Source: CAYXPG01 sp964564845 | Lineage (GTDB): Bacteria > Planctomycetota > Phycisphaerae > Sedimentisphaerales > Anaerobacaceae | Length of the DNA: 30,379 nucleotides | Direction of reading: 5' to 3' | NCBI GenBank assembly: GCA_964564845.1 | Contig: CAZMCN010000006.1 | Location: forward strand, 1-30,379 | Shown: one piece after another, positions 7,996 through 16,349 of the stretch | Position numbering within the stretch: position 1 is the stretch's first letter | Layout: each line of letters opens with the position of its first letter | The notes under the pieces: model-generated | What the model saw: only the letters and a program-made list of their open reading frames with translations | The model's database searches: none | Told to the model about the DNA's origin: nothing | Translations under genes and position numbers: made by a program

Positions 7996-8024
7996 AAAAA
8001 AAGACCTGGATTTATCTCCAGGTC
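7996..8024 (-). terminator. Rho-independent terminator after tRNA-fMet
   Basis: On the minus strand a perfect 8-bp GC-rich stem (GACCTGGA / TCCAGGTC, 6-nt loop) is followed at once by seven T. It begins 4 nt after the last base of the tRNA and would also stop read-through from the whole ribosomal cluster. Confidence 0.9.
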
Positions 8025-8028
8025 CTAA

Positions 8029-8102
8029 TAGCGGGGGCAGGATTCGAACCTGCGACCTCCGGGTTATGGGCCCGACGAGCTACCAGACTGCTCTACCCCG
8101 CG
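8029..8102 (-). tRNA. Initiator tRNA-fMet (CAT anticodon)
   Basis: The minus strand folds into a cloverleaf: acceptor strand CGCGGGG against CCCCGCT, D stem GAGC/GCTC, anticodon loop CCCATAA, and T arm GCAGG-TTCGAAT-CCTGC. Three features mark the initiator rather than elongator or Ile2 tRNA: an unpaired 1-72 position (C1 opposite U72), an A11-U24 pair in the D stem, and three consecutive G-C pairs at the bottom of the anticodon stem. The 3' CCA is not encoded (A73 is followed by TTA), so a CCA-adding enzyme is required. Initiators usually have C1-A72; C1-U72 is less common but keeps the mismatch. The gene ends the minus-strand cluster, and its 3' end faces the accessory region. Confidence 0.93.
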
Positions 8103-8156
8103 GCCATTGTCGTATTTACTATTTCGTCGCTCGTATCCGGCAACGCAATAAAAAAC

Positions 8157-8185
8157 AACATACCACAAAAACGATTTTCCATCAA
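8157..8185 (-). promoter_or_regulatory. Possible promoter for tRNA-fMet
   Basis: On the minus strand TTGATG (8185-8180) and TATGTT (8162-8157) are 17 bp apart, each matching four of six consensus bases. Transcription would start about 50 nt before the tRNA. Confidence 0.3.
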
Positions 8186-8200
8186 GAGGACAGGACAAAT

Positions 8201-8635
8201 TTATAAATTTTCACGAATTTTTTTGGCGATTGTCTCCATCTTGCCCTGCGGATATTTGCGAGCCGGCCACTGGTTAAAAACGCCATCGCCGATGTTGCGA
8301 GGGATTATATGAAAATGCAAATGCTCGACAAGCTGACCAGCCGCTCTGCCATTATTGCAAAGCACATTATAACCCTCCGAATTCATCCCGGCGGCTACTG
8401 CTTTTGCAATCTTGCCCAGGCGCGAAGCAGCCTGGCCCAAAAATTCAGCCGGACAGTCATGCAACCGTTCAAAATGCTCTTTGGGAATTACCAATGTATG
8501 GCCGTCACTAACCGGCCCGATGTCCAGAAAAGCAAGCACAACGTCGTCTTCGTAAATCTTCGTAACTGCAATTTCACCCGCAGCCATCTTACAAAAAATG
8601 CAGTCTTCTGCACTCATCTTACAGTCATACTCCAT
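8201..8635 (-). CDS. HIT-family nucleotide hydrolase
   Basis: The 144-aa product has the histidine-triad signature HLHFHIIP (residues 105-112; the middle His107 is the expected nucleophile) plus CIFCKM (C12, C15) and H54, the metal site seen in Hint-type members. HIT proteins hydrolyse purine nucleoside phosphoramidates, adenylylated compounds or dinucleoside polyphosphates. The gene starts 8 bp after rplQ and is probably co-transcribed with it. The ATG at 8635 has no good Shine-Dalgarno; the internal ATG at 8617 (MSAEDCIF) has GGAG 12 nt upstream and is an alternative start. The exact substrate cannot be told from sequence. Confidence 0.9.
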   Translation of the reverse strand: MEYDCKMSAEDCIFCKMAAGEIAVTKIYEDDVVLAFLDIGPVSDGHTLVIPKEHFERLHDCPAEFLGQAASRLGKIAKAVAAGMNSEGYNVLCNNGRAAGQLVEHLHFHIIPRNIGDGVFNQWPARKYPQGKMETIAKKIRENL

Positions 8636-8643
8636 AAAGTCGG

Positions 8644-9219
8644 TTACTTCTGCTCACTATTGTCATCTCCATCGCTCTCAACTTCATTTACTTCGCTCAC
8701 AGTTTCAACTGGCCGCTCATCGGCTTGGTCTATTTTGCTGTCGGCTTCGGAAATTTCTTCCGTCTTCTTACGAGAACGCTTCTTTGCAGCACTTTTGCTT
8801 TCTTTTTTCAATCCCTCATCCTTACCCACAAGCTGCAGCAGAACCAATTGTCCGTTATCGCCCAGTCTTCTCATCGACAAACGGATAATTCTTGTATAAC
8901 CGCCCGGCCTATCAAGGTATCGAGGGCCAAGTTCGCTGAACAGCTTCCCGATTACGGTACCTTGCCTGACGGCTTTGCCCTCTTCATAGCTTACAATCTC
9001 ACGATTGCCGAGCAGAGCGATTGCACGACGTCTCGCCGCCAACGTACCCTTCTTGGCAAGGGTAATCAGCTTCTCAGCAAAGGGCTTTACATCCTTGGCT
9101 TTTTCGAGTGTCGTCGAAATCGTTTCGTGCTCAAAAAGCGATGCAACAATATTACGACGCATAGCTAAACGGTGCTCACTTGTTCGATTCAAACGACGTC
9201 CTGCTACTCTATGTCGCAT
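8644..9219 (-). CDS. rplQ: 50S ribosomal protein L17 with long acidic C-terminal tail
   Basis: Residues 1 to about 134 are a standard L17 (MRHRVAGRRLNRTSEHR, RRNIVASLFEHETISTTLEKAK, GGYTRIIRLSMRRLGD). L17 binds 23S rRNA near the peptide exit tunnel. About 57 additional residues follow, first Lys/Arg-rich (KSAAKKRSRKKTEE), then strongly acidic and probably disordered (EVNEVESDGDDNSEQK). Typical bacterial L17 has 115-130 residues, against 191 here. It sits after rpoA, the usual end of the alpha operon. Confidence 0.97.
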   Translation of the reverse strand: MRHRVAGRRLNRTSEHRLAMRRNIVASLFEHETISTTLEKAKDVKPFAEKLITLAKKGTLAARRRAIALLGNREIVSYEEGKAVRQGTVIGKLFSELGPRYLDRPGGYTRIIRLSMRRLGDNGQLVLLQLVGKDEGLKKESKSAAKKRSRKKTEEISEADSKIDQADERPVETVSEVNEVESDGDDNSEQK

Positions 9220-9267
9220 ACTTTTAAGTTCCTTATCTATCAGTTAACAGCGTACAGTTTTGCTTTT

Positions 9268-10293
9268 CTATCCGCTCTCAGGTGTCGTCTCTTTCTGCAC
9301 CTTCATTCCTAAAGACAACCCCATATCAGCAAGTTTTCTTCTGACTTCCCGCAGACTGGTTTTGCCAAAACTTCTAATCTTCAGCAAATCAGCTTCCGTC
9401 ATCTCAACCAATTGTCCGACCGTTTCCACTTTCACCGATTCAAGACAGTTATTTGCCCTTACCGACAGCTCCAGCTCGGCGATGGCCGTGTTCAGTTTTT
9501 CCATCAATTCCTCATCAACCGCTTCTTCAGTTACTTCCTGGACTTCTGTAATCTCCTCGGCAATTGTTTCTTCTCCCAGCTCGAAATACTGCACGAACGG
9601 ATTGATGTGTTTTCGTAATATCTTAGCGGCCTCTACCAATGCCATCTCCGGCGTAACTGTTCCATCCGTCCAAATCTCAAGAATCAATTTGTCATAATTG
9701 GTTCGCTGACCTACTCGTGTATCTTCGGTTGCGTAGCGAACTCTCGTAACAGGCGAATATACGGCATCAAGCTCTATCCTTCCGATTTCCTGCTCGAATC
9801 TGTCTGAAGAGGCAATTCGTTCGGAAGCGGGCACATAGCCACGACCGCTCTCAACCACCATCTCCATCTCAAAATTTGTATTTTCTGTCAACGTTGCCAA
9901 CACTATATCTTTCTCTACCACTTCTATGGCAGGGTCGGCGACTATATCTGCTGCCGTAACAACCCCCGCTTTGTTCGAGGAGACCTTCATCGCCTTTGGC
10001 TCACCGCTGGTGAGCCGAACTACAAGATTTTTAACATTCAGCACTATCTCCGTAACATCCTCCATTACGCCCTTTATCGAGGTAAATTCATGGTCAACGC
10101 CTGCTATTTTGATGGACGTTACAGCACTGCCTTCCAGTGATGAAAGCAACACACGTCTGAGGCTGTTCCCGATAGTGGTGCCGAAACCACGTTCGAACGG
10201 CTCGATATCGAACCGGCCATACCTGTCGTTCGATACCGTCGTGTCTTGATCAACACGGGTTGGCAATTCCAAACCACGCCATGTAACTCGCAT
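9268..10293 (-). CDS. rpoA: RNA polymerase alpha subunit
   Basis: The 341-aa protein has the alpha N-terminal dimerisation domain (FERGFGTTIGNSLRRVLLSSLEG near residue 35, then TEIVLNVKNLV) and the C-terminal DNA/activator-binding domain (LELSVRANNCLESVKVETVGQL to SLREVRRKLADMGLSLG, about residues 270-330), joined by an acidic linker (EEITEVQEVTEEAVDEELM). Alpha nucleates RNA polymerase assembly and binds UP elements through its C-terminal domain. A near-perfect AGGAGG lies 5 nt before the ATG, so translation should be strong. A 127-bp spacer separates it from rpsD, longer than most gaps here, without a clear hairpin. Confidence 0.98.
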   Translation of the reverse strand: MRVTWRGLELPTRVDQDTTVSNDRYGRFDIEPFERGFGTTIGNSLRRVLLSSLEGSAVTSIKIAGVDHEFTSIKGVMEDVTEIVLNVKNLVVRLTSGEPKAMKVSSNKAGVVTAADIVADPAIEVVEKDIVLATLTENTNFEMEMVVESGRGYVPASERIASSDRFEQEIGRIELDAVYSPVTRVRYATEDTRVGQRTNYDKLILEIWTDGTVTPEMALVEAAKILRKHINPFVQYFELGEETIAEEITEVQEVTEEAVDEELMEKLNTAIAELELSVRANNCLESVKVETVGQLVEMTEADLLKIRSFGKTSLREVRRKLADMGLSLGMKVQKETTPESG

Positions 10294-10420
10294 ACATACC
10301 TCCTGATATAAACATCGAGCCTTGAATTGTTGATTTTAAGTCAGCAGGGCTTTTTCGTAATACTTCACAAAACATCGCCTTCTTAAAACTCAACACTAAA
10401 AACCCAAAACCACTTTATTG

Positions 10421-11053
10421 CTATCTCGAACAGAACTCCACAACCAATTGTTCCTCAACAGGGATCTGGACATCATCTCGCGTCGGCAGTGCAACAATTG
10501 TAGCGCACGGTGTTTGACGGTCCAATTGTAACCAGCTTTGCGTTGTAAAATTAGGATTGCTTTCCAACTGCTGTTTCACCTTTTTCACACTTTTATCAGA
10601 ACCCTTGAGCGCTATCTTGTCACCGACATTTGTCGTATAACTGCTGATATTAACTTTCCGGTCGTTGACATACGTATGACCGTGAGTAATCAACTGTCTT
10701 GCCGCCTTGCGAGACGGCGCGAAATTCAACTTATATATTACGTTATCAAGACGCCTTTCCAGCAATTGCAATAAAATTTCTCCGGTATTTCCCTTCATTC
10801 TCTCGGCTCTGCGGTAATATCTCATAAACTGCCTCTCCAGAAGTCCATAGTATCTTTTTACCTTTTGCTTTTCCCGCAATCGAACTCCATACTCACTCGT
10901 TCTGCCGCGGCGCCAGCTGTGCATACCAGGCGCCAGATTACGCTGTTTCTTTTCAACCGGACATTTGGCCGTCTCGCATCTGATGCCCTTGAGCATCAGC
11001 TTAACTCCTTCACGACGGCAGTGTTTACAGGATGAATCAAGGTAACGTCCCAT
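10421..11053 (-). CDS. rpsD: 30S ribosomal protein S4, zinc-binding type
   Basis: The 210-aa S4 carries four N-terminal cysteines (CKHC then C and C within CETAKCPVEKK), the zinc-ribbon form, rather than the cysteine-free paralogue. The S4 RNA-binding domain follows (RRLDNVIYKLNFAPSRKAARQLITHGHTYVND). S4 initiates 30S assembly on 16S rRNA and in many bacteria represses its own operon. Gene order rpsM-rpsK-rpsD-rpoA-rplQ is the classical alpha operon. Confidence 0.98.
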   Translation of the reverse strand: MGRYLDSSCKHCRREGVKLMLKGIRCETAKCPVEKKQRNLAPGMHSWRRGRTSEYGVRLREKQKVKRYYGLLERQFMRYYRRAERMKGNTGEILLQLLERRLDNVIYKLNFAPSRKAARQLITHGHTYVNDRKVNISSYTTNVGDKIALKGSDKSVKKVKQQLESNPNFTTQSWLQLDRQTPCATIVALPTRDDVQIPVEEQLVVEFCSR

Positions 11054-11097
11054 TCTTTATTTTTATCTCCCAAAAATCTTCAAGCACATAAATTATT

Positions 11098-11478
11098 TTA
11101 TACTCGTCTTCGCTTTGGCGGCCGACACCCGTTATGCGGAAGTGGGGTAACATCCTCTATCGAAGCAATCCGCAAGCCGGCCTGCTGAAGTGACGAAATG
11201 GCCGACTCTCGACCCGAACCTGGGCCTTTAACTCTGATTTCCACCTCACGCACTCCATTACGCATAGCCGTACCGGCACAACGAAGTGCCGCCTGCTGAG
11301 CTGCAAAAGGTGTGCTCTTGCGGGAACCCTTAAAGCCGACGCCGCCCGATGAACCCGAGCAAATCGTGTCGCCATCCAAATCCGTAAACGTTATCAACGT
11401 ATTATTAAATGTCGCCTTTATGTGCACAATGGCCTTGGCGACATTCTTTCTCACCTTTCGTTTTCCACTTTTCGCCAT
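11098..11478 (-). CDS. rpsK: 30S ribosomal protein S11
   Basis: The start is set at the ATG of MAKSGKRKVRKNVAKAIVHI, giving 126 aa; a longer in-frame reading upstream is hydrophobic and unlike S11. Core motifs include FNNTLITFTDLDGDTI, SSGGVGFKGSRKSTPFAAQ and the C-terminal DVTPLPHNGCRPPKRRRV. S11 forms part of the platform near the mRNA exit site and contacts S7. Confidence 0.98.
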   Translation of the reverse strand: MAKSGKRKVRKNVAKAIVHIKATFNNTLITFTDLDGDTICSGSSGGVGFKGSRKSTPFAAQQAALRCAGTAMRNGVREVEIRVKGPGSGRESAISSLQQAGLRIASIEDVTPLPHNGCRPPKRRRV

Positions 11479-11535
11479 TACTAAAATAATCCTAATACAA
11501 AAAAACAACTTTTGTTATACACTGCAATTCAGCTT

Positions 11536-11919
11536 TTAGCGTGCCTCTTTCACACTCTTTTTGCCTGCCACCGTCTTTCGGGGGCCCTTGCGGGTTCGTG
11601 CATTGCTTTGGGTGCACTGGCCCCGAACAGGCAGTCCCTTTCTGTGCCGAATACCTCGGTAACAGGCTATGTCACGCAATCGTGCTATGTTTTGAGAGAC
11701 CTGTCTGCGAAGCTGGCCTCCTATGACGTAATTGCGGTCGATAATCTGAGTTATCCGGCTAAGCTCATCTTCGGTAAGTTTCTCGGCCTTTGTCTCTTTC
11801 GCAATCTTGGCTTCTTTCAAAATCTGCTCCGATGTATATTTGCCTATACCGAAAATATAGGTCAACGAAATCCATATCGATTTGTCGTTCGGAATATCAA
11901 CACCAACTATACGCGGCAT
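11536..11919 (-). CDS. rpsM: 30S ribosomal protein S13
   Basis: The 127-aa product begins MPRIVGVDIPNDKSIWISLTYIFGIG and ends with the basic tail QSNARTRKGPRKTVAGKK that reaches the P-site tRNA. The conserved CYRGIRHRKGLPVRGQ segment is intact. S13 sits in the 30S head and contacts L5 in the intersubunit bridge. It is the first large gene of the alpha operon, 23 bp downstream of rpmJ. Confidence 0.98.
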   Translation of the reverse strand: MPRIVGVDIPNDKSIWISLTYIFGIGKYTSEQILKEAKIAKETKAEKLTEDELSRITQIIDRNYVIGGQLRRQVSQNIARLRDIACYRGIRHRKGLPVRGQCTQSNARTRKGPRKTVAGKKSVKEAR

Positions 11920-11942
11920 ACCACTAATAACCTCCAGTTCGG

Positions 11943-12056
11943 TCAGCCCTGTCGCTGCTTATGGCGGGGGTTTGAACAAATCACCCTCACAACGCCCTTG
12001 CGACGAATTATCTTGCAATTTTCACAAATTCGCTTAACGGAACTTCTGACTTTCAT
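11943..12056 (-). CDS. rpmJ: 50S ribosomal protein L36, zinc type
   Basis: This 37-aa gene reads MKVRSSVKRICENCKIIRRK, then GVVRVICSNPRHKQRQG, a complete L36. The zinc ligands C11, C14, C27 and H32 are all present, so this is the zinc-binding form. L36 is a small protein that stabilises 23S rRNA in the large subunit. It lies between infA and rpsM, its usual place. Confidence 0.97.
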   Translation of the reverse strand: MKVRSSVKRICENCKIIRRKGVVRVICSNPRHKQRQG

Positions 12057-12111
12057 TTTTCCAACCTGTATTTTCCTTTGCCGATTAGCACATCCCGGCA
12101 CTTTCACTCAA

Positions 12112-12327
12112 TCAATTGCGCAGCACTATTCGGCCTCTGTTTAAGTCATACGGCGACATTTCCACCGTAACGGTGTCACCCGGCAAAATGCGAATAAAAT
12201 GCATCCTCATTTTGCCGGAAACATGCGCCAAAATCTCGTGACCGTTTTCCAGCTCAACCTTAAACATCGCATTCGGCAATGCCTCGGTCACCTTGGCCTG
12301 CAATCTTATTGCGTCATTCTTTGCCAT
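12112..12327 (-). CDS. infA: Translation initiation factor IF-1
   Basis: At 71 aa this is exactly the usual IF-1 length. It is a single OB fold (MAKNDAIRLQAKVTEALPNA, FKVELENGHEILAHVSGKMR, DTVTVEMSPYDLNRGRIVLR). IF-1 binds the 30S A site with IF-2 and IF-3. It follows map by 50 bp and precedes rpmJ, a common arrangement. Confidence 0.98.
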   Translation of the reverse strand: MAKNDAIRLQAKVTEALPNAMFKVELENGHEILAHVSGKMRMHFIRILPGDTVTVEMSPYDLNRGRIVLRN

Positions 12328-12377
12328 ACTGAAAAAACACCTTTACATTCTGCAGACTCCTGCAAAATATAAATCCT

Positions 12378-13154
12378 CTATATCGTCAACACCTCGCAAC
12401 CATTTTTTACAATTACTATTGTATGCTCAAAATGAGCCGAGCATTTTCCATCTCTCGTTATCACCGTCCATCCGTCCTTCAGTGCCCGAACGCCGCTTCT
12501 TCCGGCGTTAACCATCGGCTCCACTGCTAAAGCCATCCCTTCAGTCAAAATAATATCGTCGGCCAATAACTCGTCACTGACAAAGTTCGGCACTCTGGGC
12601 TCTTCGTGCATTCTTCTGCCGATACCGTGCCCAACAAAGTCTCTTACTACTGAAAAGCCCGCCGATTCCACACAATTCTGTATCTCAGCGGCTATCCGGC
12701 TCCACTTAACTGCCGGTGCAGCTTTAGCTATTGCTATCTGCAGCGCCTCTTTGGTCACCTCCATAAGTTTGCGTCTCTCCTGCAAAACTTCACCGATACC
12801 TATCGTAATAGCCGCATCGCCACAATAGCCGTTAAGTCTAACGCCAAAATCAATGCTCAGGATGTCACCTTCTTTGAGCTTCACTTTATCAGAAGGAATT
12901 CCGTGAACAACCTGCTCATTTACCGACGAACAAATCGCACCGGGAAACGGAGCCCTTGCAGCCGGATTGCGGACACCCTTAAACAAAGGTTCTGCACCCG
13001 CATCGGCAGACATATCCAGAGCTATTCTGTTCAACTCGCCCGTACTCACTCCCGGTTCGGCAATCTCTTGTAATTTTGAAAGAACACTCGCCACAACGGC
13101 GCCTGCCTTACGCATTAACTCAATTTCTCTTCGGCTTTTAAGCGTTATAGCCAT
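12378..13154 (-). CDS. map: Type I methionine aminopeptidase
   Basis: The 258-aa enzyme has all five metal ligands of the pita-bread fold: D102, D113, H176, E212 and E243, plus the substrate-binding H84 in VVHGIP. It removes the initiator methionine from nascent proteins. There is no N-terminal zinc finger or SEC-C extension, so it is the short type Ia form. It is placed between adk and infA, 26 bp after adk, as in many spc operons. Confidence 0.98.
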   Translation of the reverse strand: MAITLKSRREIELMRKAGAVVASVLSKLQEIAEPGVSTGELNRIALDMSADAGAEPLFKGVRNPAARAPFPGAICSSVNEQVVHGIPSDKVKLKEGDILSIDFGVRLNGYCGDAAITIGIGEVLQERRKLMEVTKEALQIAIAKAAPAVKWSRIAAEIQNCVESAGFSVVRDFVGHGIGRRMHEEPRVPNFVSDELLADDIILTEGMALAVEPMVNAGRSGVRALKDGWTVITRDGKCSAHFEHTIVIVKNGCEVLTI

Positions 13155-13180
13155 TTAATCTCGTCCAGCAGCTCCTTATT

Positions 13181-13834
13181 TCACGCTTCACCCAAAGCAT
13201 TCAAACGCTTAAAAATCAATTCGCTTACCTCATCGGCACTTTCGCCGGAATCTATATCATAAACCGTGCCGTTGTTCTTATAGTAATCAACCACCGGCTC
13301 TGTCTGCTCGTGATAAGTCTTGAGCCGACTTTTAACTACTTCAGGGCTGTCATCGGGTCTTTGAATCAGTTCAGTGCCGTCCTTATCACATTTTCCTTCG
13401 ACCTTTGGTTTTAGGTTTTCAATGTGGTAAACCGCCCCACATTCAGGACAGCTTCTTCTGCCGGTCATCCTCGCTGCCACTTCCTCGTCCGCTATCTTCA
13501 GGTTCACAACTACATCAATCTTTTTACCTTTCAAAGCCAGTAACTTATCAAGCTCAACCGCCTGCTCAACCGTCCGTGGGAAGCCATCCAGCACGAAACC
13601 ACTGTGCGGCGATTTGCTTATTGCAGACGCCATCATTTCAGTTATCACTTCATCCGGCACAAGGCCGCCCGAATCCATATAGCTCTGTGCCTTCTTTCCA
13701 AGTTCGGTCTGGGCTGCTCTTTCCTGACGAAGAATATCCCCGCTGGATAAATGCAGCAGACCGTATTTATCAACTATACGTTTGCACTGTGTTCCTTTGC
13801 CGGCTCCGGGGGCGCCCAACAAAACTACTCTCAT
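13181..13834 (-). CDS. adk: Adenylate kinase, long form with zinc-type LID
   Basis: The start is the ATG of MRVVLLGAPGAGKG, overlapping the secY stop by 4 bp (ATGA); a longer upstream reading runs inside secY and is not adenylate kinase. The 217-aa protein has the P-loop GAPGAGKGT (7-15), the DGFPRT motif and a long LID with CPEC...CDKD, so three Cys and one Asp can bind zinc as in Gram-positive type enzymes. It catalyses ATP + AMP to 2 ADP. The overlap with secY indicates translational coupling. Confidence 0.98.
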   Translation of the reverse strand: MRVVLLGAPGAGKGTQCKRIVDKYGLLHLSSGDILRQERAAQTELGKKAQSYMDSGGLVPDEVITEMMASAISKSPHSGFVLDGFPRTVEQAVELDKLLALKGKKIDVVVNLKIADEEVAARMTGRRSCPECGAVYHIENLKPKVEGKCDKDGTELIQRPDDSPEVVKSRLKTYHEQTEPVVDYYKNNGTVYDIDSGESADEVSELIFKRLNALGEA

Positions 13835-15186
13835 CCGTACGCTCCTTTTATTCTGCCGGTCTGGCTGAAACCTTCGTAGCTTCGCATCAGCAGATTGGCC
13901 TCGATTTTCTGAACCAAATCCAGTGAAACACTCACAACTATTAACAACGCTGTACCGCCAAGAAACGTTGCTATCCGCCAATCTACTCCCAATAGCACTG
14001 TTATCACTGACGGCACAACTGCAATTACCGCCAAAAATGTCGCTCCAAAATAAGTAACCCTGGTCATCACCGTCTCAAGATATTCGGCCGTCCTGCGACC
14101 GGGGCGAAGACCCGGAATAAAACTGCCCGAATCTCTAAGGTTCTTCGCCATTTCCTTCGGCTGAAACTGAACCGTTACCCAAAAATATGTGAATACAAAT
14201 ATCAACAGCATATACAAAACATTATAAGTATAAGAACTATGGCTCAATGCTTTACTTACGGTATCAAGAAACGCCGACTCTGTGAACCTTTTTGCCAACT
14301 GTTCGATTATCACCGGCGGAAACATCATAAAACTCGATGCGAAGATTATAGGCATCACACCGCCATGATTGACTCGAAGAGGCAAATAATGTCTTTGCCC
14401 GCCGTACATCCGCCGACCTCGCATCTGTTTTGCCTGTTGAATCGGTATCCGACGCTGGCCCTGCGTTATCAGTATTGCACCGGCGACTACAAAGATAAAC
14501 GATGCCAGCAGGAACAGTATCTCCGCAGGCCCTATCATTCCTGCGGCTCTTCCGAAGCGCAAATCAGTATTCTGCCAAAGTGCCTGCACCGCCCAGGGCA
14601 TTCTCGAGACGATACCGGCCATAATTATCAAACTGATGCCGTTGCCTATCCCGTACTCATCTATCTGTTCACCGAGCCACATCAAAAAAACCGTCCCGGC
14701 AGTCATACCAATAATACCCATTATAAGGGCCTGAGTCTCCATACCCGCATAGGTCAATCTCTGCCCACCCAGCATCTTCATAACCGCAAGCGACTGAATA
14801 ACACATATCGGCACCGTCAGGTAGCGCGTATATTCCTGTATCTTCTTATAGCCGGTCTGCCCCTCCTGTCGCAGCTTCTTCAAAGCCGGAATCACCTCAC
14901 CCAAAAGCATAAGAATAATCGACGATGTAATGTAGGGCATTATCCCCAAACCAAACAGACTGCTTTGACTCAATGTCCCGCCTGTGAATATCTGCAGGTA
15001 CTCGGCAGCCCTGCCAAGGGCGCCTTCCGTGCTCCTTGATGCTACAATAGCCTCTATCTTCTGCTGGTCAAAGCCCGGCACAGGAATGTGGAAACCAATC
15101 CTGTATATCATCAGCATCGCAACGGTAAAAATTATCTTGTTGCGAAGGTCGGCTATCCTGAATATGTTAAATACTCTTCCGAGCAT
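13831..15186 (-). CDS. secY: Protein translocase subunit SecY
   Basis: The 451-aa protein has ten hydrophobic segments typical of SecY, with the plug/TM2 region (FTGGTLSQSSLFGLGIMPYITSS split by the conserved GIMPYI), QEYTRYLTV and the C-terminal FLGGTALLIVVSVSLDLVQKIE. It forms the membrane pore of the Sec pathway with SecE and SecG, driven by SecA or the ribosome. A 115-bp spacer separates it from rplO, the longest gap within the spc part, so it may have its own ribosome-entry or promoter signals, though none is clear. Confidence 0.98.
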   Translation of the reverse strand: MLGRVFNIFRIADLRNKIIFTVAMLMIYRIGFHIPVPGFDQQKIEAIVASRSTEGALGRAAEYLQIFTGGTLSQSSLFGLGIMPYITSSIILMLLGEVIPALKKLRQEGQTGYKKIQEYTRYLTVPICVIQSLAVMKMLGGQRLTYAGMETQALIMGIIGMTAGTVFLMWLGEQIDEYGIGNGISLIIMAGIVSRMPWAVQALWQNTDLRFGRAAGMIGPAEILFLLASFIFVVAGAILITQGQRRIPIQQAKQMRGRRMYGGQRHYLPLRVNHGGVMPIIFASSFMMFPPVIIEQLAKRFTESAFLDTVSKALSHSSYTYNVLYMLLIFVFTYFWVTVQFQPKEMAKNLRDSGSFIPGLRPGRRTAEYLETVMTRVTYFGATFLAVIAVVPSVITVLLGVDWRIATFLGGTALLIVVSVSLDLVQKIEANLLMRSYEGFSQTGRIKGAYG

Positions 15187-15301
15187 ATTTTTATATTCCC
15201 AAAAACTCTTTTATTCTTAAATAACTACACTGCCCTTAAAATATTACAAATACTTTACTGTCCATATCTCAAATCTTGCTCCTGCTTTAATAGTACAAGA
15301 T

Positions 15302-15745
15302 TTAAACAACTTTGGCCGTGCCACCGGAGGCCACAATTTTCTGCTCTGCCGACTTGCTGAATTTATTGGCCGTAACCTCCAGTCTCTTGGTTAATTCTCC
15401 CTTACCAAGAATTTTTACCTTGCTCTTCAAACTGTCGATCAGACCGGCGTTTGATAACTGCTCGGCATCAACCAAAGCCCCGTCCTCAAATCTCTCCAAT
15501 TGGGATATGTTAACAATTTCATAGCGCATTGCGAACTTATAGTTACTGAAGCCGCGTTTGGGCAACCGCCTGAACAGGGGCATCTGCCCTCCTTCAAAAA
15601 GAGATACCGACGTTGAGCCGGCCCTGCTGCCGGCGCCTTTGTGACCTCGCCCGCAAGTTTTGCCATGACCGCTGCCGCCGCCCCGGCCAACACGCCTGCG
15701 GGACTTATGTTTACCTGCAATAGAAGTTATTTCATAATTCAACAT
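15302..15745 (-). CDS. rplO: 50S ribosomal protein L15
   Basis: The 147-aa protein has the glycine-rich basic N-terminus (RRRVGRGGGSGHGKTCGRGH, KGAGSRAG) and the FEGGQMPLFRRLPKRGF motif. L15 joins late in 50S assembly. It begins only 8 bp after the rpsE stop, which leaves no room for rpmD (L30), normally encoded here. Confidence 0.97.
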   Translation of the reverse strand: MLNYEITSIAGKHKSRRRVGRGGGSGHGKTCGRGHKGAGSRAGSTSVSLFEGGQMPLFRRLPKRGFSNYKFAMRYEIVNISQLERFEDGALVDAEQLSNAGLIDSLKSKVKILGKGELTKRLEVTANKFSKSAEQKIVASGGTAKVV

Positions 15746-15753
15746 CTATACCA

Positions 15754-16272
15754 TCACCACCTTTTTACCGCTTGAACTTTTACTCCGCGAAGAGATTCAA
15801 CCATCTCTTTACTGCGCAATTTCAATAAACCATTCAGCGTGGCTTTGACAACATTCTTAACCGATGTGCTTCCGTAAACTTTGGTAAGAACATCCTGAAC
15901 ACCGGCATATTCGAGCACCGCACGGGCACTGGAGCCCGCAATAACTCCCGTACCGGGACTGGCCGGCACCAAAACCACCTTCGTCGCACGGTATTTACCG
16001 ATGACCTGGTGGGGAATTGTCCTGCCCACCAGCGGTATCTTGTGCAGAATTTTCTTGGCATCTTTGATGCCTTTTTCCACCGCCAGCGGAACTTCGTTGG
16101 CTTTGCCGTAACCCATACCCACTGTGCCTGCACGGTCACCAACCACAATCAACGCCGCAAAGCTGAACCGACGACCACCCTTGACAACCTTGGCACAGCG
16201 AAATATTTTTACGACCGTATCTTCGAGAATCTTTTCGTCCTGACCAGATATATCAACCGGTTCTATCGCCAA
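15754..16272 (-). CDS. rpsE: 30S ribosomal protein S5
   Basis: The 172-aa S5 has the double-stranded-RNA-binding-like N domain (VVKGGRRFSFAALIVVGD, GTVGMGYGKANEVPLA) and the C domain (VVLVPASPGTGVIAGSSARA). The start codon is TTG: a GGAG box lies 7 nt upstream, and no ATG is available at the right place. S5 is important for decoding fidelity and the mRNA helicase activity of the 30S. It follows rplR as usual. Confidence 0.97.
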   Translation of the reverse strand: MAIEPVDISGQDEKILEDTVVKIFRCAKVVKGGRRFSFAALIVVGDRAGTVGMGYGKANEVPLAVEKGIKDAKKILHKIPLVGRTIPHQVIGKYRATKVVLVPASPGTGVIAGSSARAVLEYAGVQDVLTKVYGSTSVKNVVKATLNGLLKLRSKEMVESLRGVKVQAVKRW

Positions 16273-16349
16273 TTTTTTTCTCCAAATCGCAATAAATAAT
16301 TATCTCTCATTCTTAACCGTTCTTCGAAAAAACTGCTAAAAATAACCTG

